From Spirochaetales bacterium (lineage in GTDB: Bacteria; Spirochaetota; Spirochaetia; SZUA-6; DRHE01): DNA of 13,039 nt. Below, one piece after another: positions 6,545 to 13,039 of this stretch; the stretch's first letter is position 1, and each line of letters opens with the position of its first letter. Location of the stretch: positions 1 to 13,039 of the forward strand of contig JAFGQJ010000369.1 in NCBI GenBank assembly GCA_016935715.1, written 5' to 3'. Both the position numbers and the translations under genes were made by a program. The notes under the pieces are model-generated. The model had not been told where the DNA came from, made no database searches, and saw only the letters and a list, made by a program, of their open reading frames with translations.

Positions 6545-6955
6545 ATGCGTCTGAGCGAGCTGGTCAATGACGGATATATGGAGAAGAAGGACCTCAACTG
6601 CGCCGAAACGATCCTCTACGGCGCCAATGAGGTTTACCGACTGGGCCTGGATCCGGAGTGCCTGAAACTGGCCGCGGGCTTCGGCGGCGGCATGGGCATA
6701 GAATCCACCTGCGGAGCCCTGACCGGGGCGATCATGGTGCTGGGCAGGATCTTCGCCAGGGAAAAGGGGCACGACACCCCCCGTCTGAAAGAGCTGTGTG
6801 CCGAGTTTCTCGAGGACTATCGCCGGCAGATGGGATCCATAGACTGCAAACCCCTCAAGGATCGCTATCGGAGCGAGGATCTCAACTGCCGCGTGGTGGT
6901 TCTGAAATCCGCCGAAATGCTGGAACAGCTGATCGAGAAAGAATCAGGAGGCTGA
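6545..6955 (+). CDS. C_GCAxxG_C_C family putative redox protein
   Basis: The 136-residue protein matches the small cysteine-rich family named for its C_GCAxxG_C_C pattern, thought to be redox active and common in anaerobes. Cysteines are at 19 (LNCAETIL), 39, 56 (in CGALTG, which follows the glycine-rich GFGGGMG), 85, 101 and 115 (LNCRVVVL). The protein is soluble, with no signal peptide or membrane segment. AGGAGA lies about eight bases before the ATG. It has its own candidate promoter, diverges from the ATL transcript, and its last 12 bases overlap the convergent end of iorB. The biochemical role of the family is not established; in-gene evidence goes no further than a probable cysteine-ligated cofactor or disulfide chemistry. 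Confidence 0.85.
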   Translation: MRLSELVNDGYMEKKDLNCAETILYGANEVYRLGLDPECLKLAAGFGGGMGIESTCGALTGAIMVLGRIFAREKGHDTPRLKELCAEFLEDYRRQMGSIDCKPLKDRYRSEDLNCRVVVLKSAEMLEQLIEKESGG

Positions 6956-7525
6956 GGCTACCGCTTCCCTTCCCATCCGAAAGGCCTTTCGATTGATCCG
7001 GACGACCTTCTCCCCTTTCCGGGAAAAGAGCGCCTCGATGGCCGCGAGCAGGCTGCCCTCCTCCACGGGGAGGTAGGGGGAAGCCGCGCCCACCATGACC
7101 ATGTTGGTCGCCCGCGGGGAGCCGGCAGCCTGGGCCAGCTCGGCGGATCCGATCAGCCGGGCGCGGGGCAGGGAGCGTATCCGCTCGTATATCTCCTCCG
7201 GCTGCGGATAGTCGGGGATGTTCTTCACCGGGTCGGCGGAGGCGACCAGTATGCCCTCCGGCTTCAGGTATTCCAGGTAGCGGAGGGACTCGATCGGCTC
7301 CATGCTGAGAATCATGTCGGCGCTGGCCTTCCCGATCAGGTCGCTCACGATCCTTTGCTCCGATAAACGAAGATGGGCCTGGACCGCCCCCCCCCGCTGG
7401 GCCATTCCGTGGACCTCGGATTGACGCACCAGCAGACCGTCGGTCATCGCGCCCCGGGCGATGATCGCCGCCACGGACAGCACCCCCTGTCCGCCCACCC
7501 CGGCCAGAATCACATCGTACCTCAC
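6944..7525 (-). CDS. iorB: Indolepyruvate (arylpyruvate):ferredoxin oxidoreductase, beta subunit
   Basis: This 193-residue protein is the POR-gamma-type subunit that partners IorA in oxidative decarboxylation of aryl pyruvates to aryl-acyl-CoA with ferredoxin reduction. It shows GVGGQG at residues 9-14, the conserved SEVHGMAQRGG at 36-46, and NRKAFRMG near the C terminus. Translation starts at a GTG at 7525 that overlaps the iorA TGA as GTGA, with GGAGG a few bases upstream; the open frame continues much further upstream but only as an out-of-frame shadow of iorA. A run of nine G (plus-strand C, 7387-7395) encodes the conserved Arg-Gly-Gly and is a possible slippage site, but the frame is intact. 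The 3' end overlaps the convergent redox-protein gene by 12 bases. Confidence 0.92.
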   Translation of the reverse strand: MRYDVILAGVGGQGVLSVAAIIARGAMTDGLLVRQSEVHGMAQRGGAVQAHLRLSEQRIVSDLIGKASADMILSMEPIESLRYLEYLKPEGILVASADPVKNIPDYPQPEEIYERIRSLPRARLIGSAELAQAAGSPRATNMVMVGAASPYLPVEEGSLLAAIEALFSRKGEKVVRINRKAFRMGREAVASAS

Positions 7526-9129
7526 TCCCCCGCCTCCTTCTTCTTCCTCTGCTTCAGGGTCTGGATGCAGTCCCTCAGGGCGATGACCACCGAAACCCCG
7601 TCGTACTCGATCTCCCGACGGATGATCCGTGCGTTTTCCTCGGTGGCTTTTCTCAGCGGAACGATCAGCTTGATGTGATCGGGCTCCACCCCCAGGCCGC
7701 GTACGAGCTGTTCCAGTCTCGAGGAGGTGAGTATGGTCGGCTGACCGCCGGTCATGGCCGTGGTGCTGTTGTCCAGGATGAGCAGGGTCATGTTCGCCCC
7801 CGAGGCCACGGCGTCCACCAGCCCGGTGATGCCGGAGTGCAGGAAGGTGCTGTCCCCGATCACCGCCACCACGGGATGGAAGCCGGCCTGGGCGGCGCCC
7901 TTGGCCATGCCCACCGAAGCGCCCATGCAGAGGCAGGTTTCGATGGCCTGGTGCGGGGGCAGGTAGCCCAGGGTGTAGCAGCCGATGTCCGAGGTGACCA
8001 GCCTGGGTTCGAAACCGGCCAGCGCCTGGTTGAGGGCGTCGTAGCTGTCCCGGTGAGGGCAGCCGGCGCACAGCTGCGGCGGTCGGGCGGGGGGCTGCAC
8101 CGGGGCGAGCTCGATGCCCCTCTTCGGTTCCAGGCCCAGGATGCCCCGCACGTTGTCCGGGGTCAGCTCTCCGGTGCGGGGCAGCGCGCCATCCTCCTTG
8201 CCCGAGATCCCGACCCCGGTCGGCAGGATCCCCCGCAAGGCCCGCTCCACGAAGGAGAATCCCTCCTCGATCACCACTATCCTCTCCACCGCTTCGGCCA
8301 GCCGGCGGACCTTGCCGACCGGTATCGGGTACACGCTGATGTGCAGGTGTGAAGGTTTCACCGGCAGCTCGTCGATGTTTTCCATATAGTAGTTCCAGCC
8401 CAGGCCCGCCGTGATGACTCCGAAATCGCGGAAATCCCGGTTCAGCTCCAGGGTGTTGTACGGCGAGTCCTCGGCGTATTCGAGGAAACGCCCCTGGGCG
8501 GACAGGAGCTCGGCCCAGAGCTTGCGGGCCGTAGCCGGCAGCAGCATCCAGCCGGCCTTTTCGGCGGATTTGTTCACGGGATTCTGTGCCCGCCGCTGCC
8601 CGGTGCCGACCACGGCCCGGGAGTGGGCGATGCGGGTGGTCAGGCGGATCATGACCGGTATGTGAAAAGCTTCGGAGAGGTCGAAGGCTTCCCGGGTCAT
8701 CGTGTACGCCTCGGCCTGACTCCGCGGTTCCAGACAGATGATGCGGGCGAAATCGGCGTAGAAGCGGCTGTCCTGCTCGTTCTGGGAGGAGTGCATGCCC
8801 GGATCGTCGGCCACGGCCAGAACCAGCCCGCCGTGGATGGCGAGCAGTGCCGAGTTGATGAACGGATCAGCGGCCACGTTCAGCCCGACGTGCTTCATGC
8901 TGACCAGAGCCCGGCGCCCGACCAGGGAAACCCCCACCGCCTCCTCGTAAGCCGTCTTCTCATTGGAACACCACTCGGCCACGTAATCCCCGTATTTCGG
9001 CCTTACCGCCTGCAGGTACTCCATGATCTCCGAAGAGGGGGTACCCGGGTAGGCGTAGGCCGCCGAGATTCCGGCATCTATCGCTCCCATGGCCAGGGCT
9101 TCGTCACCCAGAAGGACCATTTCAGGCAT
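7522..9129 (-). CDS. iorA: Indolepyruvate (arylpyruvate):ferredoxin oxidoreductase, alpha subunit, lacking the ferredoxin domain
   Basis: This 535-residue protein is the alpha subunit of an IorAB enzyme, which acts in breakdown (or reductive synthesis) of aromatic amino acids. The N-terminal half has LLGDEALAMGAIDAG and AYPGTPSSEI near residues 6-36 and ALVSMKHVGLN near 74-83. The TPP half begins with CAGCPHRDSY near 354-363 and contains GDSTFLHSGI (425-434) and LDNSTTAMTGG (452-462). Family members usually have about 600 residues ending in a domain with two CxxCxxC-type 4Fe-4S motifs; this one stops after VVIALRDC and a Lys-rich tail with no such motif. The ATG at 9129 has AAGGAG six bases upstream, which rules out the TTG at 9135. 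A promoter precedes it at 9168-9197. Confidence 0.92.
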   Translation of the reverse strand: MPEMVLLGDEALAMGAIDAGISAAYAYPGTPSSEIMEYLQAVRPKYGDYVAEWCSNEKTAYEEAVGVSLVGRRALVSMKHVGLNVAADPFINSALLAIHGGLVLAVADDPGMHSSQNEQDSRFYADFARIICLEPRSQAEAYTMTREAFDLSEAFHIPVMIRLTTRIAHSRAVVGTGQRRAQNPVNKSAEKAGWMLLPATARKLWAELLSAQGRFLEYAEDSPYNTLELNRDFRDFGVITAGLGWNYYMENIDELPVKPSHLHISVYPIPVGKVRRLAEAVERIVVIEEGFSFVERALRGILPTGVGISGKEDGALPRTGELTPDNVRGILGLEPKRGIELAPVQPPARPPQLCAGCPHRDSYDALNQALAGFEPRLVTSDIGCYTLGYLPPHQAIETCLCMGASVGMAKGAAQAGFHPVVAVIGDSTFLHSGITGLVDAVASGANMTLLILDNSTTAMTGGQPTILTSSRLEQLVRGLGVEPDHIKLIVPLRKATEENARIIRREIEYDGVSVVIALRDCIQTLKQRKKKEAGE

Positions 9130-9167
9130 CGGCAACTCCTTGCAGGTAGAGCTTCGACAACCCTCGC

Positions 9168-9197
9168 ATCATACACGGAGTTCTCGACCGGGATCAA
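9168..9197 (-). promoter_or_regulatory. Sigma-70-like promoter of iorAB
   Basis: On the minus strand TTGATC (9192-9197, 4 of 6) and TATGAT (9168-9173, 5 of 6) are 18 bases apart, predicting a start near 9161 and a leader of about 30 bases with the iorA ribosome site. It suggests that iorAB can be expressed independently of the upstream kamA operon on the same strand. Confidence 0.55.
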
Positions 9198-9249
9198 TCC
9201 TGAATATGCTGCAGGTGCCGGAGCGCTGCCGGCTGTCAGGGGAAACCGA

Positions 9250-10332
9250 CTATTTGCTGAAGGCCGGGGCCGTCTGGATGGACCGACCCGCTTGCCGGGG
9301 GGCGGGTCCCGACGACTGCGCCTCCTGAGGCTCGACCCGTTCCATGGCCGAAGCCACGATCCGCCCGATCAGCTCCCGGTAGCCCATCCCTGCCGCGGCG
9401 GAGATCATGGGCAGATCTGAATGCGTCGGGTGCAGCCCGGCCAGGGGATTCAACTCGAGGATCGAAGGGGTACCCAGGCCGTCCAGGCGGATATCGACCC
9501 GCCCCGCATCCCGGCAGCCCAAAACGCGCCAGGCCCGCAGGGCAAGCTCCTCCACCCCCGTGATCGTATCAACGTCCGTCGCCGGCTGCCCCGCCCGACC
9601 ACGGCGGACCGGCCGGTACTCCACCAGCTCCTCGCAGTTCTCCTTGTTGAGGTAGGTGTACACGCCCTTCTCTCCCTGGGCCCGGATGATGACCTCCAGG
9701 GTGCCGAGCACCGAGGAGCGGCCGCCGCTGCCAAGGATCCCCACGGTGAACTCCCTGCCCGGCAGGTACTCCTCCACCAGCACTGGCTGCCGGTAGCGCG
9801 AAAGCAGATCGAGGCAGCTGGACCGCAGATCCGCGGGCGTCTCTATCCTGGAAGCGCCGCTGATGCCCTTGCCCGTGCCTTCGGCAACGGGTTTCGCGAA
9901 CAGGGGATAGGGCAGATCGATGGAATCGATGTCCTCCTGCTCCCGGACCAGGACGAAATCCGGGGTGGCCAGCCCGGAGTCCCTCAGGATGTTCTTCGTG
10001 AAGCCCTTGTGCAGGCTGAGGGCCATCACGCAGGGATCGGAGAAGGTGTAGGGAATGCGGTAGGCGTCGAGCAGCGCGGGGATCAGAGCTTCCCTGCCCG
10101 GACCGTGCAGGCCTTCGGCGATGTTGAATACCAGATCCCAGCGCTCGCCGCCGACCAGCCGGCGGGCCAGCTCCCGGGCATGCCCGATTTCAACGGGGAT
10201 ATGGCCCAGCTCGGAGAGAGCCGCGGAGATAGCTTCGATCGTGGCCGGACTGTCGAACTCTGCGGTCTGCTCCTGCGAAAACCCGAGCTGCAGGTAATGG
10301 CTGCGAAGGTCGTAGGTCAGCGCGATGTTCAC
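9250..10332 (-). CDS. ATP-grasp ligase, D-Ala-D-Ala-ligase-like (second ligase)
   Basis: The 360-residue protein has the D-alanine-D-alanine ligase fold, whose members form a peptide bond through an acyl-phosphate made from ATP. FNIAEGLHGPGREALIPALL spans 69-88, followed by RIPYTFSD. The ATP-binding loop is FAKPVAEGTGKGIS (145-158), then VEEYLPGREFTVGIL (186-200). The metal ligands are likely Asp280, Glu293 and Asn295 in RVDIRLDG...SILELNPLAGLHPTHSDLP. About 30 residues of Pro/Ser/Ala-rich tail follow the domain. It starts with GTG overlapping the acetyltransferase stop (GTGA). Gene order with KamA and another ligase argues against the housekeeping Ddl role and for a small specialised peptide, but substrates cannot be read from sequence. 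Confidence 0.85.
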   Translation of the reverse strand: MNIALTYDLRSHYLQLGFSQEQTAEFDSPATIEAISAALSELGHIPVEIGHARELARRLVGGERWDLVFNIAEGLHGPGREALIPALLDAYRIPYTFSDPCVMALSLHKGFTKNILRDSGLATPDFVLVREQEDIDSIDLPYPLFAKPVAEGTGKGISGASRIETPADLRSSCLDLLSRYRQPVLVEEYLPGREFTVGILGSGGRSSVLGTLEVIIRAQGEKGVYTYLNKENCEELVEYRPVRRGRAGQPATDVDTITGVEELALRAWRVLGCRDAGRVDIRLDGLGTPSILELNPLAGLHPTHSDLPMISAAAGMGYRELIGRIVASAMERVEPQEAQSSGPAPRQAGRSIQTAPAFSK

Positions 10333-10862
10333 TTCAGTTCCTTCACGTATATGATTTTCCCGTCCCCCGCCGCATAGAAGTCCGGAATCAGGGCCTGCTG
10401 CACGTACCCGGTACGGCTGTAGAAGACCCGGGTCGGTTCGTACTGGCTGCGACTCGAAGTCTCGACGTACACCCGCTTTCCTCCCATCTGCCGGATCGTG
10501 GCTTCACTTTCGGCAAGCAGCAGCTTTCCCAGACCTATCCGCCGGAAGCTGTCGTGCACCGCTATCCAGTACAGATCGAAGGAGGCCTGAGTACAGGGGA
10601 TGGGTCCGAAACAGCTGTATCCAATCGTCGCTCCGATCGGCGACCCGCCGTCCGCGAACAGGAAATGGTAGCCGCTTCGTACACCCTGCAACAGCCTTGT
10701 CTGCACCAGTTCCACGGCCACGTCGATCTCCGAGACGGAGAAGAAGCCGCTGGATTCGGTGATGCGGCGCACCGAAACGGGATCCTCCGGATGTACCTGG
10801 TCCCGTATGTGGATGGAAATCCCGCCGATGATGAACCCACGTGGGGCGATCGACACGCTCAT
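10329..10862 (-). CDS. GNAT-family N-acetyltransferase
   Basis: This 177-residue protein has the GNAT fold and should transfer an acyl group, usually acetyl from acetyl-CoA, to an amine. The acetyl-CoA-binding motif is in WIAVHDSFRRIGLGKLLL (99-116), with RRIGLG as the pyrophosphate loop; a later FYSRTGYVQQ (147-156) is the usual C-terminal strand-turn. It starts at an ATG at 10862 overlapping the preceding ligase stop (ATGA) and ends overlapping the next ligase start (GTGA), so it sits between the two ligases in one operon. It is much shorter than the AblB beta-lysine acetyltransferase normally paired with KamA-type mutases and does not obviously belong to that subfamily. An amino group on beta-lysine or on a ligated product is a reasonable but unproven target. 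Confidence 0.82.
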   Translation of the reverse strand: MSVSIAPRGFIIGGISIHIRDQVHPEDPVSVRRITESSGFFSVSEIDVAVELVQTRLLQGVRSGYHFLFADGGSPIGATIGYSCFGPIPCTQASFDLYWIAVHDSFRRIGLGKLLLAESEATIRQMGGKRVYVETSSRSQYEPTRVFYSRTGYVQQALIPDFYAAGDGKIIYVKELK

Positions 10863-11914
10863 GATCGTCTCCTCGCATCGCCGGACAGCAGGGAGGCCGC
10901 AACACCGGCCGCGTTCCTCGAAGGGATCTTCTCCAATACCGGCTGAAGGATCCGCCGCACCAGCTCCCGGTACGGGTACCCGGCCCGGGCTGCCGCTGCG
11001 GCCAGTCCGGCATCCGCCGAGAGGCAGGGATTGGGATTCACCTCCAGGATCCACGGGCTGCCCTGGTCGTCGACCCGAAAATCCACCCTGGCATAACCGC
11101 CGATCCGCAACCGATGCCAGCTGTCGAGGGCGAGCTCACGCAGTCCCTCGATCAGCCGCCGTTCCTCCTCGCCGAAATCGAACCTGCGAACCGTGTGGGT
11201 ATACTCGAATGATGTCGGGTCCCACTTGGCTGCGTAGCCGACGATCCGGGGCATCTCGGGCGGGTAGTCCACGAAGAGCATCTCCGCCTCGGGAAGCACC
11301 TCGGCCCGGGAACCGCTTTGAAGCAGGGAGAGGTTGAACTCCCTGCCTTCGACGTAGCGTTCCACGAACAGGTCCGCCAGACCGCCGGTTGCGGCCCTGA
11401 GCTCCAGATGCTCCCTGAGCTGTTGCCTGCTTTCGGAAATCCGCTCCAGCCCTCGAGAGGCGTTGTCCCATGTGGATTTTACGATGTAGGGGGGGGCAAA
11501 ATCCGGTTCTGCGGCCAGGGATTCCTCCGCCCTGATCCAGGGGGGCGTCGGCATGCCGGCTTGAGCAAGCAGACTCTTGGCCAGGAGCTTGTTGGAAGCC
11601 AGGTACATGCCGTCGCTGCCGCATCCGGTGTAGGGAATGCCGAGAAAGTCCAGCAGGGATGTGGCCAGATGAAGCAGGCGGTCCCGGCCGTCGATGGACT
11701 CCACCAGATTGAATACCACGAGGGGGGACAGTCTCCGCAGCTCCCTGGCAGCCGTCTCCAGATCCAGGGTCAGGGCCAGGGGGGCGGTTTCATACCCCAG
11801 AGAGCTCAAGGCGGCGGAGACCTCCCGTACCTGGGTCAGCACGTCCTGCTCATCCGGTCCCGACTCCGCGAGTACCTGTCCGTGAAGAACCACGATACCT
11901 TTACCCGTGTTCAT
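10859..11914 (-). CDS. ATP-grasp ligase, D-Ala-D-Ala-ligase-like (first ligase)
   Basis: The 351-residue protein also has the D-Ala-D-Ala ligase architecture but is clearly different from the second ligase. VFNLVESIDGRDRLLHL is at 67-83 and LGIPYTGCGSDGMYLASNK at 91-109. The ATP loop reads YIVKSTWDNASRGL (143-156), with Ser replacing the usual Pro after the Lys and no Gly-rich turn. FVERYVEGREFNLSLL (183-198) and RVDFRVDDQGSPWILEVNPNPCL (276-298) follow, giving likely Mg ligands Asp278, Glu291 and Asn293. The ATG at 11914 is 12 bases after the kamA stop, with only a weak ribosome site. It overlaps the acetyltransferase start. Amide-bond formation is expected, perhaps using a KamA product as one substrate, which is an inference from context. 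Confidence 0.84.
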   Translation of the reverse strand: MNTGKGIVVLHGQVLAESGPDEQDVLTQVREVSAALSSLGYETAPLALTLDLETAARELRRLSPLVVFNLVESIDGRDRLLHLATSLLDFLGIPYTGCGSDGMYLASNKLLAKSLLAQAGMPTPPWIRAEESLAAEPDFAPPYIVKSTWDNASRGLERISESRQQLREHLELRAATGGLADLFVERYVEGREFNLSLLQSGSRAEVLPEAEMLFVDYPPEMPRIVGYAAKWDPTSFEYTHTVRRFDFGEEERRLIEGLRELALDSWHRLRIGGYARVDFRVDDQGSPWILEVNPNPCLSADAGLAAAAARAGYPYRELVRRILQPVLEKIPSRNAAGVAASLLSGDARRRS

Positions 11915-11926
11915 CGATCGTGCCGC

Positions 11927-13039
11927 TCAGAGAATTGCCGGATTCGCTTCGGATCCGAGCGAAACACGGCCGCCGGCCGAATCGGGGTAGCGGAAGATCC
12001 GCCCCTCGTAGTTCCGCAGGATAAGATCCTCTGCTTCTCTGCCCACGACGTACTCCGGCAGAATGGGAATCTTGCCGCCGCCCCCGGGGGCGTCGATCAC
12101 ATAGGTCGGCACGGCATAGCCGGTGGTATGGCCCCGAAGGCCGGCGATGATCTCCAGGCCCTTTTGCACCGAGGTCCTGAAATGCGCGGAGCCGAGGATC
12201 GGATCGCACTGGTAGAGGTAGTATGGCTTGACCCGCAATCGCAGCAGCCCGTGCATCAGCGCCTTCATCGTATCCACGCTGTCATTGATGCCCGCCAACA
12301 GCACGGTCTGGCTGCCCAGAGGCACCCCGGCATCGGCCAGGCGGGCGCAGGCCGCAGCCGTTTCAGGCGTCAGCTCCCGAGGATGGGTGAAATGGATGCT
12401 CATCCACAGGGGATGGTGCCGCTTGAGGATCCGTACCAAAGCGGGGGTGATCCTCTGCGGCAGCACCACGGGGACCTTGGTCCCGATGCGGATCAGCTCC
12501 ACGTGGGGGATCTTCCTCAGCCGGCTCAACAGCCATTCGAGCTTCTGGTCGCTCAGGGTAAGCGGATCTCCGCCGGACAGAAGCACGTCCCGTACCCTGG
12601 GAGTGTTCTCGATGTAGTCGATCGCCCGCTGCCAGCGTCGTTTCATTCCGGCCTGCCCCTGCTCCGAGCCCACGATCCGGGAACGGGTGCAGTACCGGCA
12701 GTTCGTGGAGCAGAAATGGGTGACCAGAAAAAGCACCCGGTCCGGATAGCGGTGCACCAGTCCCGGCACCGGGCTGTCCTCTTCCTCGCCCAGCGGATCC
12801 TCCGCCTCTCCGGGGGATCGCAGATACTCGGCGTTCACCGGCACTACGGTGCGTCTCAGGGGCTGGCCGGGATCCGTAGGGTCGAGCAGGCTGGCGTAGT
12901 ACGGGGTAATCGCCAGGGGCAGGGTACCCCGGTGACGGAGAACCGCGGTCATCTCGTCCATGGTCAGCTCGAAGATGGGCGAAAGCTGTTCCAGCCGGCG
13001 TATCCTGTGGCGCAGCTGCCAGTGCCAGTCATTCCACTC
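11927..13039 (-). CDS. kamA: Lysine 2,3-aminomutase-like radical SAM enzyme (5' end outside window)
   Basis: The 370 visible residues belong to the KamA family, PLP- and SAM-dependent enzymes that move an alpha-amino group to the beta carbon. The frame stays open to the right edge (N-terminal EWNDWHWQLRHRIRRLEQL is typical KamA), so the start is outside. The radical SAM triad is CSTNCRYC (visible residues 110-117), followed by LLSGGDPLTLS. The PLP Lys is in APGGGGK (323). The two Asp that bind the lysine side chain in the clostridial enzyme (293 and 330) align here with QCDP (279) and VIDAP (316), with identical spacing. The structural zinc Cys are absent: NDC is NDS and the C-terminal CxCxxC tail is missing. 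It is the first visible gene of a four-gene operon. An EpmB role is less likely given the long N-terminal KamA region and the ligase context. Confidence 0.9.
   Translation of the reverse strand, partial: EWNDWHWQLRHRIRRLEQLSPIFELTMDEMTAVLRHRGTLPLAITPYYASLLDPTDPGQPLRRTVVPVNAEYLRSPGEAEDPLGEEEDSPVPGLVHRYPDRVLFLVTHFCSTNCRYCTRSRIVGSEQGQAGMKRRWQRAIDYIENTPRVRDVLLSGGDPLTLSDQKLEWLLSRLRKIPHVELIRIGTKVPVVLPQRITPALVRILKRHHPLWMSIHFTHPRELTPETAAACARLADAGVPLGSQTVLLAGINDSVDTMKALMHGLLRLRVKPYYLYQCDPILGSAHFRTSVQKGLEIIAGLRGHTTGYAVPTYVIDAPGGGGKIPILPEYVVGREAEDLILRNYEGRIFRYPDSAGGRVSLGSEANPAIL

Noticed and set aside
6978..6991. 14-bp palindrome CGAAAGGCCTTTCG shortly after the redox-protein stop, considered as a terminator
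   Set aside because: No T tract follows on either strand, and the bases encode the conserved Arg-Lys-Ala-Phe-Arg region of iorB, which is enough to explain them.
9217..9233. GCCGG/CCGGC hairpin between the second ligase and iorA, considered as a terminator
   Set aside because: It has a 5-bp stem with a 7-base loop and no downstream T run, so it is too weak to call; read-through into iorAB remains possible.
9421..10377. 318-codon open frame on the plus strand opposite the second ligase
   Set aside because: It has the same low-information composition and full overlap with a gene whose motifs are clear.
1..13039. CRISPR arrays, tRNA/rRNA genes, transposases, phage or toxin-antitoxin genes
   Set aside because: Looked for by eye on both strands; nothing supporting them was seen, though a small RNA gene could be missed without covariance-model searches.

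Overview
The window is about 60% GC or slightly above, almost entirely coding, with many ATGA/GTGA start-stop overlaps. It reads as a chromosomal segment of an anaerobic bacterium. The anaerobic reading rests on two different 2-oxoacid:ferredoxin oxidoreductases (a KorAB type and an IorAB type), a KamA-type radical SAM aminomutase and a C_GCAxxG_C_C redox protein, all families typical of ferredoxin-based anaerobic metabolism. The sequence alone does not fix the phylum. No tRNA, rRNA, CRISPR array, insertion sequence or phage gene was seen.

Layout. Positions 1-67 (minus) hold the first 22 codons of a small membrane protein that continues off the left edge. Positions 188-2864 (minus) are korA-korB, coding for a two-subunit 2-oxoacid:ferredoxin oxidoreductase with a fused gamma-alpha chain. 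Its promoter lies in a 149-bp divergent region. From there, 3014-6017 (plus) is a tightly overlapped three-gene cassette: sugar-1-phosphate nucleotidyltransferase, GHMP sugar kinase of the HddA type, and MGDG-synthase/MurG-like glycosyltransferase. Together these look like a kinase, activation and transfer route to a glycoconjugate or glycolipid. Converging on it at 5980-6297 (minus) is an alkyltransferase-like protein with Trp in place of the methyl-acceptor Cys. It is preceded by a possible 33-codon leader gene. A pair of back-to-back promoters separates this from a plus-strand C_GCAxxG_C_C protein (6545-6955).

The right half (6944-13039) is all minus strand. A partial kamA enters from the right edge, followed by an ATP-grasp ligase, a GNAT acetyltransferase and a second ATP-grasp ligase. 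The four genes are separated by 12, -4 and -4 bp, so they form one operon. After a 120-bp gap with its own promoter come iorA and iorB (4-bp overlap). IorA ends right after its thiamine-diphosphate domain and lacks the usual C-terminal ferredoxin domain.

The most interesting system is the kamA/ligase/acetyltransferase/ligase operon. KamA keeps the two Asp residues that mark lysine specificity, so the simplest reading is that L-beta-lysine is made, then joined to other amino acids by two different D-Ala-D-Ala-ligase-fold enzymes and acetylated. That would give a small beta-amino-acid pseudopeptide of unknown identity. The second candidate is the sugar-kinase/nucleotidyltransferase/glycosyltransferase cassette, whose kinase departs from canonical HddA motifs. 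Both readings are inferences from family membership and gene order.
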